This document shows positions 41,180 to 54,300 of a stretch of 64,000 nucleotides of DNA, piece by piece. Origin of the DNA: Todiramphus chloris collaris. Lineage: Eukaryota > Chordata > Aves > Coraciiformes > Alcedinidae. The notes under the pieces are model-generated. The model was not told the origin of the DNA. It saw only the letters and a list, made by a program, of their open reading frames with translations, and made no database searches. The position numbers and the translations under genes were made by a program. Location of the stretch: positions 9,375,710 through 9,439,709 of the forward strand of contig JANVCC010000018.1 of the NCBI GenBank assembly GCA_025345505.1. Reading direction: 5' to 3'. Each line of letters starts with the position of its first letter. Position 1 is the first letter of the stretch.

Positions 41180-44100
41180 CTGCAGTATAAGTACAAGAAC
41201 TAATGATGGGGTGAACAGAGGAAAAAAAAAAAGATCAAAATAGAAAATGGATGAGGCAGCAACCAAAGTCTCATTACCTGCATAGTGAATAACCTACAGC
41301 TTCCATCTATTCCCAGGGACCTGTGCATGGGCAGCAAACTCCTTCTGCCTTTGAAGTAAAGCTGACTCAGCTGTGGAGAGGGAACTTGGTCAGACCCAGG
41401 AGGAAAGGTATAGCTGACCTTTAACAACAGAGATTGTGTTGTCTTCTCCAAACCTTCGGTGTGAATCAGGAGAGGCTGGTGGCTTCTGTCGTGGAGGGGG
41501 TTGAATCCTGGGCTGAATCCTGCAGTGCCCTCCAATGTTATCTGAGCTCCTGGCAGTGGGAAGCAGCCTCCCTCTTGCTGGGAGGGCAGAGCAGCCTTCT
41601 GCCAGGTATTTACAAGGTCAGATCCTCCTGCTGAGCCTGATTTTAACAAGTGTGACAGAAGGTGCTTGGTGCTTTCCATCCACCCCTGGGAAGTAATCTC
41701 ATTCCTTACAAGCCAGTTGGGTAGTTTTGGCTTCAGGTCTAATGAGCACATGAAACATTTCCCTAGAGGTATTTTAATCGGGTCTACGCAGGAAATACAT
41801 TTTTGGTTTTGTGAAATGTCTCAGTGACCCAGCCATGCCAGAGATAACAACAGTTCTTTGGCAGCTACACGTTTTGCTTTTGTAGATTCAGTTAGGTTGC
41901 CCTTTGATTTGTTTGATTATCAGAGAGTGTTTTGGTGAAAACATCTTGTTTTTAGAAGTGCTCCAATATCTCTGGATCAGTCAGACCATGTGCAGGCCTG
42001 CAAATGGCCAAACATACTGCCTGGGAACACAAAGTCACCACGCCTGGTAGGAGCTGAGGCTCTGGGACTGCAAGTGCCTCTGGAAGCAGAAAGGCTGACA
42101 GGTTTGGTGAGCTAGAAATACAGCTGTGTGGCATGGAGGAGTTACAGTGGGGTGAGTACAGGACATTTAGGTTGGCATTTTAGCCATTGAAAGACAGGGC
42201 TCCATCTCCTTTTGGTCCCCATTTTGAGGCATTACCTAACCATTCTAACTTTGGTTCCCATGCCTGAGCAGAGCTGTGCCTTAGAAATCAGGTTGTTTTT
42301 ACAGTATACTTCACACTGCTTTGGGAGAAGCAAACGCCAGTGGTCACATTCACTCACAGGACACAGTGCAATCTGCGTAGTGTCTTCCTCTGTCCCCCTC
42401 TCTCAGAGGACCTCTGCAGTAACAGCAGAGCCCACATCAGTGCCCTGCCAGACCTGCTCACATTGCTCAGCAGGGAGCCAGTGGCACACTTGTGTGAGTG
42501 CTCTGGAGCGGACCCCACGGCTGTAACGATCTCATTAATGTCCTTTGGCCACAAGACCCCTTCTCATTCAGCGGGAGCCGAAGTCCAACTTCTGCAACAA
42601 ACTTCTCCTGAGCCCACGCAGGACTCGCCGCACGATCCTGGCCTGAGTTAACTCTGTGTCCCCGGACTCAGAGTGACTCTTCATTGAATCCAGCTGGGGC
42701 TGGAATTCAGCTGGAAGTGGCGATGCACAGATACCACAGTGATGAGTGTGGTGTAACAATGAGATTTTGAATTTTGAGTGAAAACTTCAGTGTATTTGGA
42801 TAGTTAATGGTTCCAATTTTGATAAGTCACTTCCAAGAGCCATGTAGCATCTCTCCGAGATACTGAGAGTCAAGGTCTGAAGGAGCCATGTTTGAGAGAG
42901 CTGGACTGCAGTTTATTACTGAACAGCGAACCATCAGGACAGGTATACAACTACAATTACCTGTCTGCTTTGCACAGGCACTGAGGAGGTGATTTTCCAG
43001 ACCTTTTGGACAACTCAGAGCATCGCAATTACTCCGTTTCTGGTGTTAATCATGGTTCTAAATGTGGCAGAAACGACTTTGGACGTGACATAGCAGTTGT
43101 GGTCAGTGTGCGATAGCCAGCTCTTGGCCTCGCTGTCAACGAAGCAAAGCGAAGCAAAGCAAAGCAAAGCAAGTCGAGGTCAAGCGCTTTTGGCTTCCAA
43201 GGATCGTTGCGGAAAGCATTGTTAGCATTGGGCGTCTGGAAGCATCAGCTGCTTGTGGTCCCTAAAGTCCCTCTGGTACTCATTATGAAGGTAGGGCGGA
43301 TAAGCTTGTGCATTCCAGGTTATTATAGTTGTCTACTCAGTTTTCCTTGCTGTTTTGGCTGCATAAGAGCACCCATCTTAATGTTCTCGCAGGGTAACAG
43401 ACAGCTGCTGTGTTTCGGTGTCTAGGTGATGGCATTCTGTGGTGGATGATTCATGGCCTGGGTTCTTTCAAGCTGAAAGGTACCGTATGAAAGTAATGTT
43501 TTGGTTTCTCTTTGTTTCCCTTCATGGGTCTGGAACTGGGATTTGTATTATATAATGTGATTGAAAGTTTAAAACCGGCCACTTGGAGCAGCACACATAT
43601 AGGACTTCTCCCAGTGAGTCTTGCTTTTAGTGGTGGAAAAAATCTCCAGCCCTTTGAGTCATGGTGTTTGTCTTTCTGTTGCCCTGGGGCACTGAAATCC
43701 CCAGATTACCTGAATGCTACAGAAAAAGATTTTTTTTCACTTTTCCATCCCAAGTGTTTTAATTATAACTTCATTTTTCAAACTGCTTAAAATGAAAGGA
43801 AGTTGTGTTTGGGTTTTTTTTTTTTTTTTTCAGTAGGTCCCATGTGATGATCTTAAGTAAGCCTCATAGTTTGACCTGAGTGTGTGATAGAGTAAAATGG
43901 CACCCATTATTGGATGAAAGTTAACTAGTGAACAATGGGAAGAGAAATAGGGTAAAGTCTGCTTTTAATGCACCAAAAGCAGGAGCTTTGCTTCTATAGA
44001 GTAGGTAGAAGCCAAGATAAGGGATCCCTGCTGTCCTTGTCCTCTTGCAGCTGTAGGACTGTAAAATCTGAAATAAAGATAGAAATATTGGTATGTCAGT

Positions 44101-47100
44101 ATTTCTAAACCTAGAAATAGCTGCCTAAGAAGGTGACCTAGAATGTGACAACCAGCTAGAGAGATCTACTAGGAAATTTTTATGAAGGAAATACTAGAAG
44201 AAATGCTTCTCCATGGGAAGAGCCATGCCTTGGAGTAAGCTGAGAATGAGATCTCCAGTGGATGAGAAATGGGAATGATGCTAAGCTTTACCTCTGAGAA
44301 ACACTTTTTCAGAGCTTGTGTCTGTAAGACACAAAGAGGTGCAAGCAACTTCCACCTGCAGGGTAGCATTCCTGTTCTGGAAAGGGCTTGGTCACGTTGG
44401 CATCAAGATAGATGTGTGTCTGAGCTCTGCTTCCACCTGCATGCCCCAGGAGCTTGTAAGGGCATTCAAAGGGTTTTTTTAAAGGGGAAAAATAGCATAT
44501 AAGGATAGTTCTGGTTTAACTTCATACCATATCACAAGATAACCTCAGTGATGATCTGTTTTCGTAAGCAAACATCATGTTTCAGAGGGCTAAGGCCTTA
44601 CCATTGCATGCAGATGATGCAGAGGAATATATACCCTCTAAAGAACAGCAATACAATAATCAGCTCAAAAAGGCAATTTCTTCCTATCCCCATGAGTTAG
44701 TAGTTGGCTTATTCCCTGGACTATGAGGGTTTACATTCCTCATTTGTTATGATAAAGCTATTATTATTATTATTGTCTATATAATGTGTGCTTAGAAAGT
44801 GTCCTTGTGTTTATGCCATTTTTATCTCTCAAATATGCCACACTCAGATTTGTATGAATTCCAAAACGCAACACTTGCTAGCATTGCATGCCACTAAATC
44901 GTTAAGGTGGTGGAAAAAAGTGTAAATAAACAGACCTGTGTAATGATGGGGTTTTAATTTTTTCCTTTTTTTTTAAGCATGCTATTGGTGTTAATTTCAG
45001 TGTGCCTGTAATGTTTGTGTTCACTGTAACCGAACAATAGAACTTTGTTTTTGTTCTTTGTGTAAATTAAAAACATCTGTTCTCTTTATATGAAAAGTTG
45101 TTTTTTAAAAGAAGCTGGTCTGATCTAACTAAATACCAATGCTGTGTCCACAATGAGTTACTATTAATATTTGGGAAAGGCAACCATCCAAAGCAAGTGT
45201 AATGTCAAATCACTGGCGGGAGTGCATATTTATTGCTTGAAGTGACAGATAAAAATGCAGAGGTTACAAAAACAAAATTTTTGTGGATGACTAATGATGC
45301 ATATGTATACGCCCCATGCCCCATCACCACATTTGCAATTGGCAGGGTGTTCTCCACCACCTCCTGCTCCCCGGAATCAATTGACAGGAGAGTGGTAGCT
45401 TGGTACCCTCCCTGGAGGAGTGATGCTGCTCCCCCCCTTCTCTTGAGCAGACCATGCATGGAGTGACCTTCAGGGCGTGCTGGAATTTGATCCATCTATT
45501 TAATTTGTCTGATTTTTCCCCCACCTCACTCTGGTATTTGACTGCATCGGCTATTTTCTGCTGAAGGCATGTGACTTCTTTTCAGTGCAGGTGGAGGAGG
45601 TAGAGCATCCACTGAGTGTTTCTGTGATGCCTGTGATGCTGGTCATCCTCAGAGCTGTCTGTAAAGTCCTGGTATGAAGAAGCTGGCAGGCCAAGATGGG
45701 AGTCTGTCATCTTTCTTTTGAGGAGCCGTCCTGCATTCAGCAGCAGTCTTGCTGAATTAGTTGGAGGTGATTTCAGAGGAAAAAAAACTATACTATTTGT
45801 CATGAGCACTGGTGGCAGAACTGTGGTCTGAGATGTAAAGTGCTCTCCCTGCCTAGGTGGCTATGTAGCCTCAATGCTAACATACTTGAGCATCTCAGAG
45901 ATGATGAAATTGTCCTCACAGGCAGATATCTTGGGAAGGAAATGCATCTAACTCACATTTCTTGATGAAGGGCCTGATTCAAAAAATCATCTCTTTTTGG
46001 TGCAGCAGTTAAGCCTTTGTTTAAATCTCATTTATTTCAGTAAGATTTAAACACAAGTAAAACCTTTGCAGACCCTGGGCATGCAGAGCCCAGACCTGCT
46101 TATCTTCTTTCTGCTACCTCTTGCCTTGTGCCAAGGGTGTCCAGCCTGGCAAGGTCTAAGAAAAAACAACTGTCTGTGCTAAGGAATTAGATATTTGGTT
46201 GATAAGCTATTTCAGTCAGTGCCACAACAGATACTGTCCTATCATCAGTGTAACTTCTCTGCTCCCTGTTGAGATGCTCCACCCTAAAGTGTCCTTCCCC
46301 TCTCCTGTTCTCCTGCAGAGGAGCCCTGTGACCCTTCCTTTCAGATACCCTTTTCCCTGACTACCCCCAATACCTGTATTATCCATCTCTGTCTCTTTCC
46401 ACAGCATCTCTGCTCTCTCTGCAGCGTCGCCCCGTCCCGATCCCGACAGGTACCCGCACCAGCGCTGGCTGCAGCCTGGGCAGGCTGCCTCCCATGGCAG
46501 CCAGCTATCATCAGCTGGTTGGTGGTATTTTGCCTCCATCTCAGACATTGACAGCAGCCTTCAAGATCCAGCTGAGTGCATAACTTGCTGAGTCACATTT
46601 TCACCACAAAAATGCTCATCTGCTTCCCGAGAGTCGTGCAGTTATAGGCATGGCTTGGCCGGAGAGGAGCAGACAGCTCTCACCCTGAAGCGCATCCAGG
46701 AATGCTGGCAAGAAGTCCCTCTTTATTTCCTATCTCGGGTTACCGCTACATGGGTTAGAACTAGAAAAGTTTGAAATCCCTGGCAAGCTAATGCTGTACA
46801 TCTGTCTAAGATGACGGCCAGCGTGGACAACCGTGGGCTTCGGCCCATGACCAGTATGAAGCACTTTGTTCCTTGCTGAGCAGCTGTCATTAACAGTGAT
46901 CTGTGAGGTTTCTTCCTGATTTCACTTGGTGGTTTGCACGGCTGCTCTCTTCTCTGGTGAGATCCCTACTCTTGCCTGTTTGGCTGCAGAGGTGATCTAC
47001 CACTCAGCCTCATCAGCTAATTGTTCTCGGGCTGGGGGGATGTGTTATTTCCATGAGCCTGATGAATTGCAGCCCCAACCACATCCCCTCGGGGCATGTA

Positions 47101-47936
47101 AAATCTGTAAAATGGGAACAGCTTTTGCTACCCGGCGTGGTTACAAGGGATTAGCAGTGAATGTTTGCAGGGTGACTCCAGAGGAGCTATAACTCACCAG
47201 GCTCAGCCTACCCGTGAGCTGAGGTCTGTTTGGGAAGATGATCTGTGGAGTCACTGCTTCATACAACTGGCAGCTTATGTGCTTTTTCTACAGGCAAATA
47301 TTGGTGAATTAAATTGGTGATGCACTGGGGAACTGGGTCTTTGTTTCACGGGACCTGTCAGACTTCCCTTCTTCTCAGTAGGACATGGCCTTCGTGGTTC
47401 ACAGCAAGGGGGAGAGCAAGGTACAGTGTCCTGTTTTGTTCACTTGAGAGTTTGCTTGCTGTCAGAAACAATTTTGATGCCAATTGTCCCCAGTTATCCA
47501 GTCTGATCCTGTGCATGGTACTGCTGTCACCTACAGCCATGACATTTTTGGTTTAGGGGAAGGACAATAGCTGCCTCAGCTGGCCATGTTTCAAAGAGGA
47601 GTGCTAAGATCAAAAGCTGTGTTGCCATGGCTTTGAGGGTCCTTTTCCCCCCCTCTTTGCTCTCCAGGGAGTATAGCCATGGTGTAGCTGGGACCCTTGA
47701 GCAGAGCAGCAGTGCCACAGAAGCAGTGCCACCCTTCAGCTGACCACCCATGGTGCCCTGGGCCGACCGTCAGAGCGGTCTGGGTGCAGGGAGGGTCCGT
47801 GCTGAGTTGGGAGCTGTGTGTGCAGCAGGTGAGGGGCAGCTTTGCCACAGAAGGGAATCTGTGCTGTGCAGGGCCAGTCCCCAGCGTGACTGCAGAGGCA
47901 GTGTGGGTGCAGGGCTGCTGGTATCCTAGCCTGAGC
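41180..47936. other. Upstream flank of the ZP gene, no gene supported
   Basis: No coding exon could be supported, although a short first exon of the ZP gene should lie near the start of this stretch. Open frames up to 184 codons occur on the - strand (41200-41751) but look random and overlap the signal-peptide exon region. Around 44880-45090 there is a T-rich stretch with AATAAA and ATTAAA that resembles a 3' UTR, without an attached open frame. Confidence 0.55.
43140..43172. repeat. (GCAAA)n pentanucleotide repeat
   Basis: About six units of AAGCG/AAGCA lie in tandem (GAAGCAAAGCGAAGCAAAGC...), purine-rich on the + strand. No gene is adjacent. Confidence 0.8.
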
Positions 47937-47941
47937 TCTCC

Positions 47942-48779
47942 TGCCCTGGTTTGAGAGAGAACAGAACTAATCCTGTTCAGTGATTTTACTTTTCAGCTCA
48001 GTCTCTTCTAACTCACTTCACTGTCTGAAGTCAGCAGCCTGTTTTCACAGGCAGTGTCTGCTGCCAGCAGTGATAGGACTCCATACGTAGAGTTACTGCC
48101 AACCATTGGTGTGCAGACCAAGGCCACTGCTGGGTCTTGTGTACCATGCTGGGGGTGCAGGAAGTGAAAGGCCACACCTGGGGGAGAAACGGACAGACAG
48201 GTGACCCCAAGCTGAGCAGTGAGGGATTCCAGCCCACAGACAGCATGTTCAGTATAAAGCTGAGGGATCTGGAGGGTCTCGCCCCTCCTGTCCTGCTTTT
48301 CCAGCTTTGCTTGGTTGGCTTGAGTCCTCTGCTGGTTTCTTCCTCAGAACATCCAAGGAGGACTCTGTCCATTCTTCCTTTGATCCCAGTTGGTGTGTTC
48401 CTGAACCCGGTACCAGAATCCAGCTCCTGAACACAGCTCCCGTCTGCTGCGGGGCCCAGTCTGGGACTGCCCTCCTGAACACAGCTCCCGTCTGCTGCGG
48501 GGCCCAGTCTGGGACTGCCCCGGTGCCGGCTCCACAGCATCAGTGGTGACGGTGACGGAATTGCCATCGGGGGGTTGGGTTCCATACTGGTTTTGTATAT
48601 ATTTGTATATATTCAATTCTATTAATTATTATTGTTTTAGTTTTCATTAAAGCTGTTCTAGTTTCCTTTTCTAATCGCTCAGTCTCTCTCCCTTTCTCCT
48701 TCCCTTTGGGGAGGGAGGGGGGTTAACAGAGAGAGTCTGTTACAGGTCTAGTGGGCTGCCCTGACCCTAAACCTTGACA
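47942..48779. mobile_element. Solo LTR, ERVL-like, with 5-bp target-site duplication
   Basis: An 838-base element begins TGCCCTGGTTTGAGAG and ends AAACCTTGACA (TG...CA). It is flanked on both sides by TCTCC (47937-47941 and 48780-48784), a 5-bp target-site duplication as made by ERVL-class integrases. Inside are a TATA-rich stretch (48595-48612), an ATTAAA at 48646-48651 followed by a pyrimidine-rich zone and GGGAGGGAGGGGGG, consistent with U3-R-U5 in + orientation. No internal retroviral genes are present, so this is a solo LTR left by LTR-LTR recombination. The family name is not certain. Confidence 0.85.
48424..48519. repeat. Exact 48-bp tandem duplication inside the LTR
   Basis: Two head-to-tail copies of 48 bases (48424-48471, 48472-48519), each starting CTCCTGAACACAGC and ending GTCTGGGACTGCC, look identical. 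They lie in the part that would be U3, where enhancer duplications are common in LTRs. Confidence 0.93.
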
Positions 48780-48784
48780 TCTCC

Positions 48785-50175
48785 AACCCCTTCCCAGGTG
48801 CCTTTACACCTCCACGGATCACGGCAGAGAAAATTGCAGGTCTTTGCCTCTCACCCGCGCATCCCGCCCCTGGCGCACTTGTGCCGTGGGTGCTTTTTTC
48901 GCCTGTTCCCATTAGGTGTCTCCCTTTGCCTCCAGATGAACGGGCTGGAGCTGTGCCTGTTCCCACAAGCGATCACCCCTCACGCACTGGTCTGAGCTGG
49001 GGCATCCAGTGGGGCACCGGGGTCGGGCTCCCGCTTTCCCACAGGGGCTGGATTTCTGGCTCCGGGGATGTTGCCGGGTTTTGCTCCACGGTCTTTGCGA
49101 GGAAGTGGGATCCTGCCACTGGCCCCACTGGGCAGGGTCGTGTCCCCCCTTTTCCCACCTCCCAGGCGGCTGTGTCAGGGTCCTCGGGGCTCTTCCCAGC
49201 TCGGGCCAGCCAGCGCCCCAGCCCCAGGAGGCAGCTGTGTTTGTAGGCAGTGGCCAACAGTGGAGTATCCGTACAGCTTACTCTGCGGCTCCACCAAACC
49301 CACCTCGACGGAGTTTCAGGCTGAACCCCAATTCCCTGGCGGCATGAAACCAAGCCAATAACATGGAAACAGGGCTTAGAGGACTGTTGCCTTGTTTCAG
49401 GTACTCTTTACTGTCCCTGTTTGGGACCCAGGATGCTCCCACGTTACAGATGCATGAAGAAAGTGCATGCAAAGGCGGATGCCTGGTAGCAAGATATGCA
49501 CAAAAGTGCCTGTCCCCCTCCCCAAATCTTGATGTGAAAGGGTGGCAGTGAGCCTTTATCTGGGGTGAAGAGGGGTCTTTCAGCAATGGGATGACTGGGA
49601 GGCTTTTGTCTCTCTCTCTGAAACTAGTTTCTGATATTACCTCTAATCCATTTGGTCCCTGTATAGACCCTGTGTCAACCCATGGAGTTATCTAAAATAA
49701 TTCAAGTTTTGTGAATCTTGACACTGGACACAAGTTTCTGCTGATCCAATATTACTTGATGCTCAAAATAGAGCAGGTTGTGAAGGCAATAAGAATGCAG
49801 CACCCTTGTATGGGGACTTTTAGAGCTGGTTGTGTTATTTTACTTTAAATTCACATGCAGTGCTGAAGTGGCACTCCTGCAGTGCACAAATTTAGGTCAT
49901 TTTATCACCATTTTGTAGAGAGGAGGACTTAAGCTGGAGACTAGGACACTATCCTAAGACTTAGGTGCTGGAGTGGAACACCTTTACAGAAGTCTTTTTA
50001 AAAATTTTATTTTGATTTTTTTTATTTGTTTATGAATTCTGAGCATGGGTTCCTGTTGTTGGTAGTGCTGTTAGTTCAGCTGTCACATCAGCAGAGTTTT
50101 GCCCCAGATGCAGCTGCATCTATAATCTTTGGGATAGATCGACTTATTTAAACAACATGTAGCATCTGGTCTCTG
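48785..50175. other. Intergenic, no gene seen
   Basis: GC-rich to about 49350, with overlapping open frames of up to 126 codons on both strands. None is conserved in a way I recognise, and base composition alone explains them. The rest is ordinary AT-rich sequence. Confidence 0.55.
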
Positions 50176-50177
50176 TG

Positions 50178-50268
50178 ACTACGGTGACTTACCAGAGGTC
50201 ACACAGCAGAGACTGGGAAACAGCCCAGATCTCCTGCCTCTGATCTTTGTGCTTGAACTTTTGCAATG
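50178..50268 (+). mobile_element. MIR-like / CORE-SINE relic
   Basis: The text GTGACTTACCAGAGGTCACA, CAGCAGAGACTGGGAAACAG and CCCAGATCTCCTGCCTCTGA follows the MIR 3' consensus (gtgacttgcccaaggtcaca ... cagagctgggattcgaacc). It is an ancient copy with many changes. ATTTTGTAGAGAGGAGG near 49911 could be a separated earlier part. Confidence 0.65.
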
Positions 50269-50339
50269 GCTTCCTCCACCACAGAGCAACGTTAATGTCC
50301 ACAGGCAAGGGAGGTAACACAGCTGTAGCCAAGCCTGGG

Positions 50340-51360
50340 AGATGTGGAACACAAGGTGGATGAAAAGCTGGCTGGACTGCTGAGCTTTGAGGTGAGTGGT
50401 TATTGAGCTGAAGTCTGGCTGCTGGTTGGTGCTGACTGGTGTTCCTCAGCTGCCCATACTGGAGTGGATAGTGTTCAACATCTTCATCTGTGCCACAGGA
50501 GATGGGATGGCAGGCATGTCAGTGCATGATGCCAAGCTCAGAGGAGCACTGATTACGCTGGAGATTTGACTGCTATTCAGAGGCACATGGCAAGCTAAAA
50601 AAATGGGCCTACAGGAACCTCAGAAAGCTCAGTGAAAAGGGAATGAAAAGTCCTGCTTCTGGGATGGAGTAACCCCATGCACCAGTACTGTCTGGGGACC
50701 AACTGCTGGGAAGTGGCTTTGCAGAAAAGGTCCTGGTGGACACCCAATAGGACAAAAGTTCACAGCATGCCCCTGTGGCATTGAGGCTACTGCACACGAG
50801 GCTAAATTAGCTAAAGTGTAGCCAGCAGGTTGAAGGAAATGATTATTCCTTTCTGATTGTCACTTGCTGGAGTACTGTGCCCAATTCTGGCCCCTTAGTA
50901 TGACACAGACAAACTCAAATGAGTTCAACCAAGTCCACCAAACTGGATGAGGACTGGAGCACATGACAAGGTAGGAGGAGAGGCTGAGAGATCTGGGTTT
51001 GCTCAATCTGAGGAGCAGGGGCAGAGGGGACATCTCACTGTTGTGTCCAGCTGCCTAAAGGAGAGTTGCAGAGATGATAGAACTGGACTCTTCTCAGATG
51101 TTCATAGCAAAAGAGCAGGAGGTAATAGTCACAGTCTGCAGCAAGGGAAATCCTGACAGAATATAAGGAAAAAAATCAGTGGTTAACCACCGGCATAATT
51201 GCCCAGAGAGGCTGTGTAATCTCCATTCCTGAAGATTTTCAAAACAGGACCGAACGAAGCCCTGAGCAACCAGATCTAACTTTGAAGCTTTGCGTACAAG
51301 TTTTGACCAGATGACTTCCAGAGATCTCTTCCAATCTAATTTATTCCATGACTCTACAAT
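50340..51360 (+). mobile_element. Decayed CR1 LINE copy
   Basis: About 1 kb of CR1 with stops in all frames. Landmarks: GATGAAAAGCTGGCTGGACT at the 5' side, AGTAACCCCATGCACCAGTA, TGGAGTACTGTGCCCAATTC, GGACTGGAGCACATGACAAG, and the 3' end CCAGAGATCTCTTCCAATCT followed by ATTCCATGACTCT. It is more diverged than the copy in WDR35 and therefore older. Confidence 0.82.
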
Positions 51361-54300
51361 AGCTGGATACCTTTGGTACAGTTCCTGCTGTATTCCCCAG
51401 CAAATTGAACTGGATCCTTTGTCAGTATTGTTTTCACAGGCACCTTTCATAGCCACCACATGTATTACAAAAGATAAAGAAATTAAGTCCAGCACCGAGA
51501 GGAAAAATTGAAGCAAAATACTGTGCAAGAGCTACACAAAAACTCCAGTGTCTCAAAGCTGCTGGTTGCTGCTAGTGTTGGCCTGAGAGGAAGCATAAAG
51601 TGGATTATGTGCAAGGACAAACAATCTGAGGCATTCTGCTTCCAGAGTCCCCTGTCATCCTCCCGCTTCCCAACATGATGGTGATCCAAGCTGTGCAGAG
51701 TCTTGGATGAGGCTCCAAGCGCTGAATCACTTTGACTCCCCTCCCTCCCCTGCAATGATCATACATAGAAAACAGACATGACTGAGAGAGACTCGGGCCA
51801 GTTTATAAAAGGAAAATCACTTTTCAACACAGCCCTCCATGAAAAAGGACTTTTTTTTTTTTTTTTGTCACTTAAGAAACACCCCAATGGCCTGATGAGA
51901 AACATACTTGTCAAGCTGAGTTTCCTTCCTCAGGCTTGAGGAAGGTGGGTTTAGAAAACTGTAGTTGATGTACAAAGAACATGGTGGCCTTGAGATGGGA
52001 TCTGTCCCTTGATGGCTTTCCAATCTCATGCTCCCCAATCATGTTTTGGCACCAACGTGATGCAAACAAGTTACAAACCTGTCTTCTCTGCTGTCAGAAA
52101 AGTGCACTGACAAGGTAGTTTCTATATGGCATAAACCCCTTTATATTAGAAGACTATTAAGGCTGAAAAGGGAAACTCTCACAATAATGTAATATTTGTT
52201 CCATTCTCTCAATACTAAATAAGGACATGCCCAACTGGCATCAGCTCCTGTGTACACGGGAAACAGACCTAGGCTAGATCAATCCAGTAACACAGCAAAT
52301 GGTCAGTGAATGGGTACTTGGGTGAAGAGTCTCTCAGTTCATCTATACTGGTATTTTAAACTGTGCTAGAGCACAGGCATAGGTCACTTGAAAGCTTCTG
52401 CCATGGGCAAATTTGTGCACTTCATGTTTCCCGGGTACAGCCTGAGAGTCAGCACAGGCAGGTAGGAGATTGGCAGAGAGAATTGTGTTTAATGGTACGG
52501 ATACAGCCAGGAAAAGCTTAAGTTTAATTGTGTAAATGCATTTTTATGCTTGGCTTCTAACCCTTCTCATCCCTGTGCCTTAGGCTTCATCCTCATCCTT
52601 GATTATGTCTTCCTTGATATCTGCCTTCTCACTAGCTTGTTTCAGTCCTGTCCGCTCCCATCCCACAGTGTGTCCCTGCCCAATTCATTCTGCATTGCTC
52701 CCACTTTGCCTCCTATCCCTGGCTTTGCCCAGTCCTGTCTCTTGGATGTGGTTTGGATCACCTCAACTCACAGGATTTCCCTGCTTTCTTCAGGCATGAT
52801 CTTGCCTCACCTCTTAACACACTCGTTACTCCTGTGGTGTCTGACCTCATTTTGCCTTCGTTTTTACCACGGATTCCAGAATGACCAAACTAGTAGACAG
52901 ATCTGTGTTGTTACAGGAAAGCTGTTTTCCTCAGGCTGCAAATCAGAGAAGCACTTCAATATGTCCTTAAGTCTATCCCCCTCGGTGTGCTTAAGCACGT
53001 TCTCCTGTTGCCCTGAGCAAGGAGGATGTCTGCTGCTGAGCGAGGCAGGATTGCCTAGTGAGTTGATTTAGACTCCTGAGCAATGTGTAACCGTTCAGAG
53101 CCTGGGCAGGGTGGATGTTAAATCACAGACGAAAACAGCAATCTGTCAGCAGAGTTTTTCCTGTTGTTGTTGTGGCCCAGGCAGTTGTGCTGCTGTAAGG
53201 CCAAAAGTGACATATATGAGGAAAAGAGACCAATAGAGGTCAAGGAATAGTCAGTATACTGTAATCTAAGTAGTAAAACACAGGAAAATAAAAGGGGTCA
53301 GGCTTTACTAGGATGAGCCTAGTCTATGCTCAGGGATAACCCATCCTAGAAATCAGTGATACGGCACAGCCTGGGGAAAATGGGTTTGGAAGCAGCCATG
53401 CTGGAATTAACACTAACTCAGTCAAGGTTGCCCTTACTTGCACTTAGTATCATACTGAATCCAAGATCTGCATCAAAACTGTTTCAGCTGTGTTGGCCAG
53501 ACTTTGAGGCCTTGATAATCATTGTTTCCTTCTTTGCTTTCCTCTGGAGCTGGCCTTTTTTTATTTGAGGTTGCTTTTCGTTCCTGTTGCAAGATTTGAC
53601 CTTTCGCCCTGTACACCCCCCACTCCCAAAAGCAGCATAAAAGTAATAATTAAAAGTGATTTTTTGAGAAGTTTGAGAATATTCTCTTTTCTGGGTTGAT
53701 CCCACGTGAAGCTGCAGCAGCTCAGAGAGAAGAGAGAAATCACTATAATTACTGCCTTGGTTCACCCCTATCTCTGGGATTTGGGCAGCTTCAAGGAACA
53801 AAAGGTAGTTAGCAGCTCCGTGGTTATCAAGAACAGTTTCAAGCAGTAATTACAACCATTTCTCACTCCTTTTACCTAGAGGAACTGAATTGCTACAGCC
53901 TCCTGCCTTGCTCCCTTCAAAGCCTTGGGCCTTTGCTTGGGCATCACTGTTTTGAAGTTCTGCTCATTACATACATGCCTGATAGTGCCACTTTAATAAG
54001 CTGAGACCATGGACTCCATAAGGACTACTCGTGTGCCTCAACTTACATGTGTTTACATGCAGTGCTTGACCGGGCTTTACCTTGGGTTACCACCACAGAG
54101 ACTGATGGGAAATCTATTCAGAGGGTAAAAAAAATAATGGAGCGTATGTCTAGCAGGATTTCATTCCAAGCTTAAATTATATAAACACTCATAATACGTA
54201 TCTTTGGCAAAATCCATGACCCAGCTGTGCCACTTTTCTTGAAGTACTTCTATTTCTGGATGCATTCTGCCAAGCTGTAGGAAATCTCTTGAAGCACCTA

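Noticed and set aside
41188..41290. Frame starting MRLWLLPHPFSILIFFFFL as the ZP signal peptide
   Set aside because: It ends in TAG before the splice acceptor. Its hydrophobic run comes from the polypyrimidine tract of the intron, and the exon downstream has its own better signal core.
47591..49361. Several frames of 80-180 codons around the LTR
   Set aside because: They are a product of GC-rich LTR and flank sequence; several overlap on both strands and the 48-bp repeat is translated twice. No retroviral gene is present.
52550..53071. 173-codon + frame in the desert
   Set aside because: It is a pyrimidine-rich tract giving a Leu/Ser/Pro/Cys product; a second frame is open too and there is no homology I recognise.
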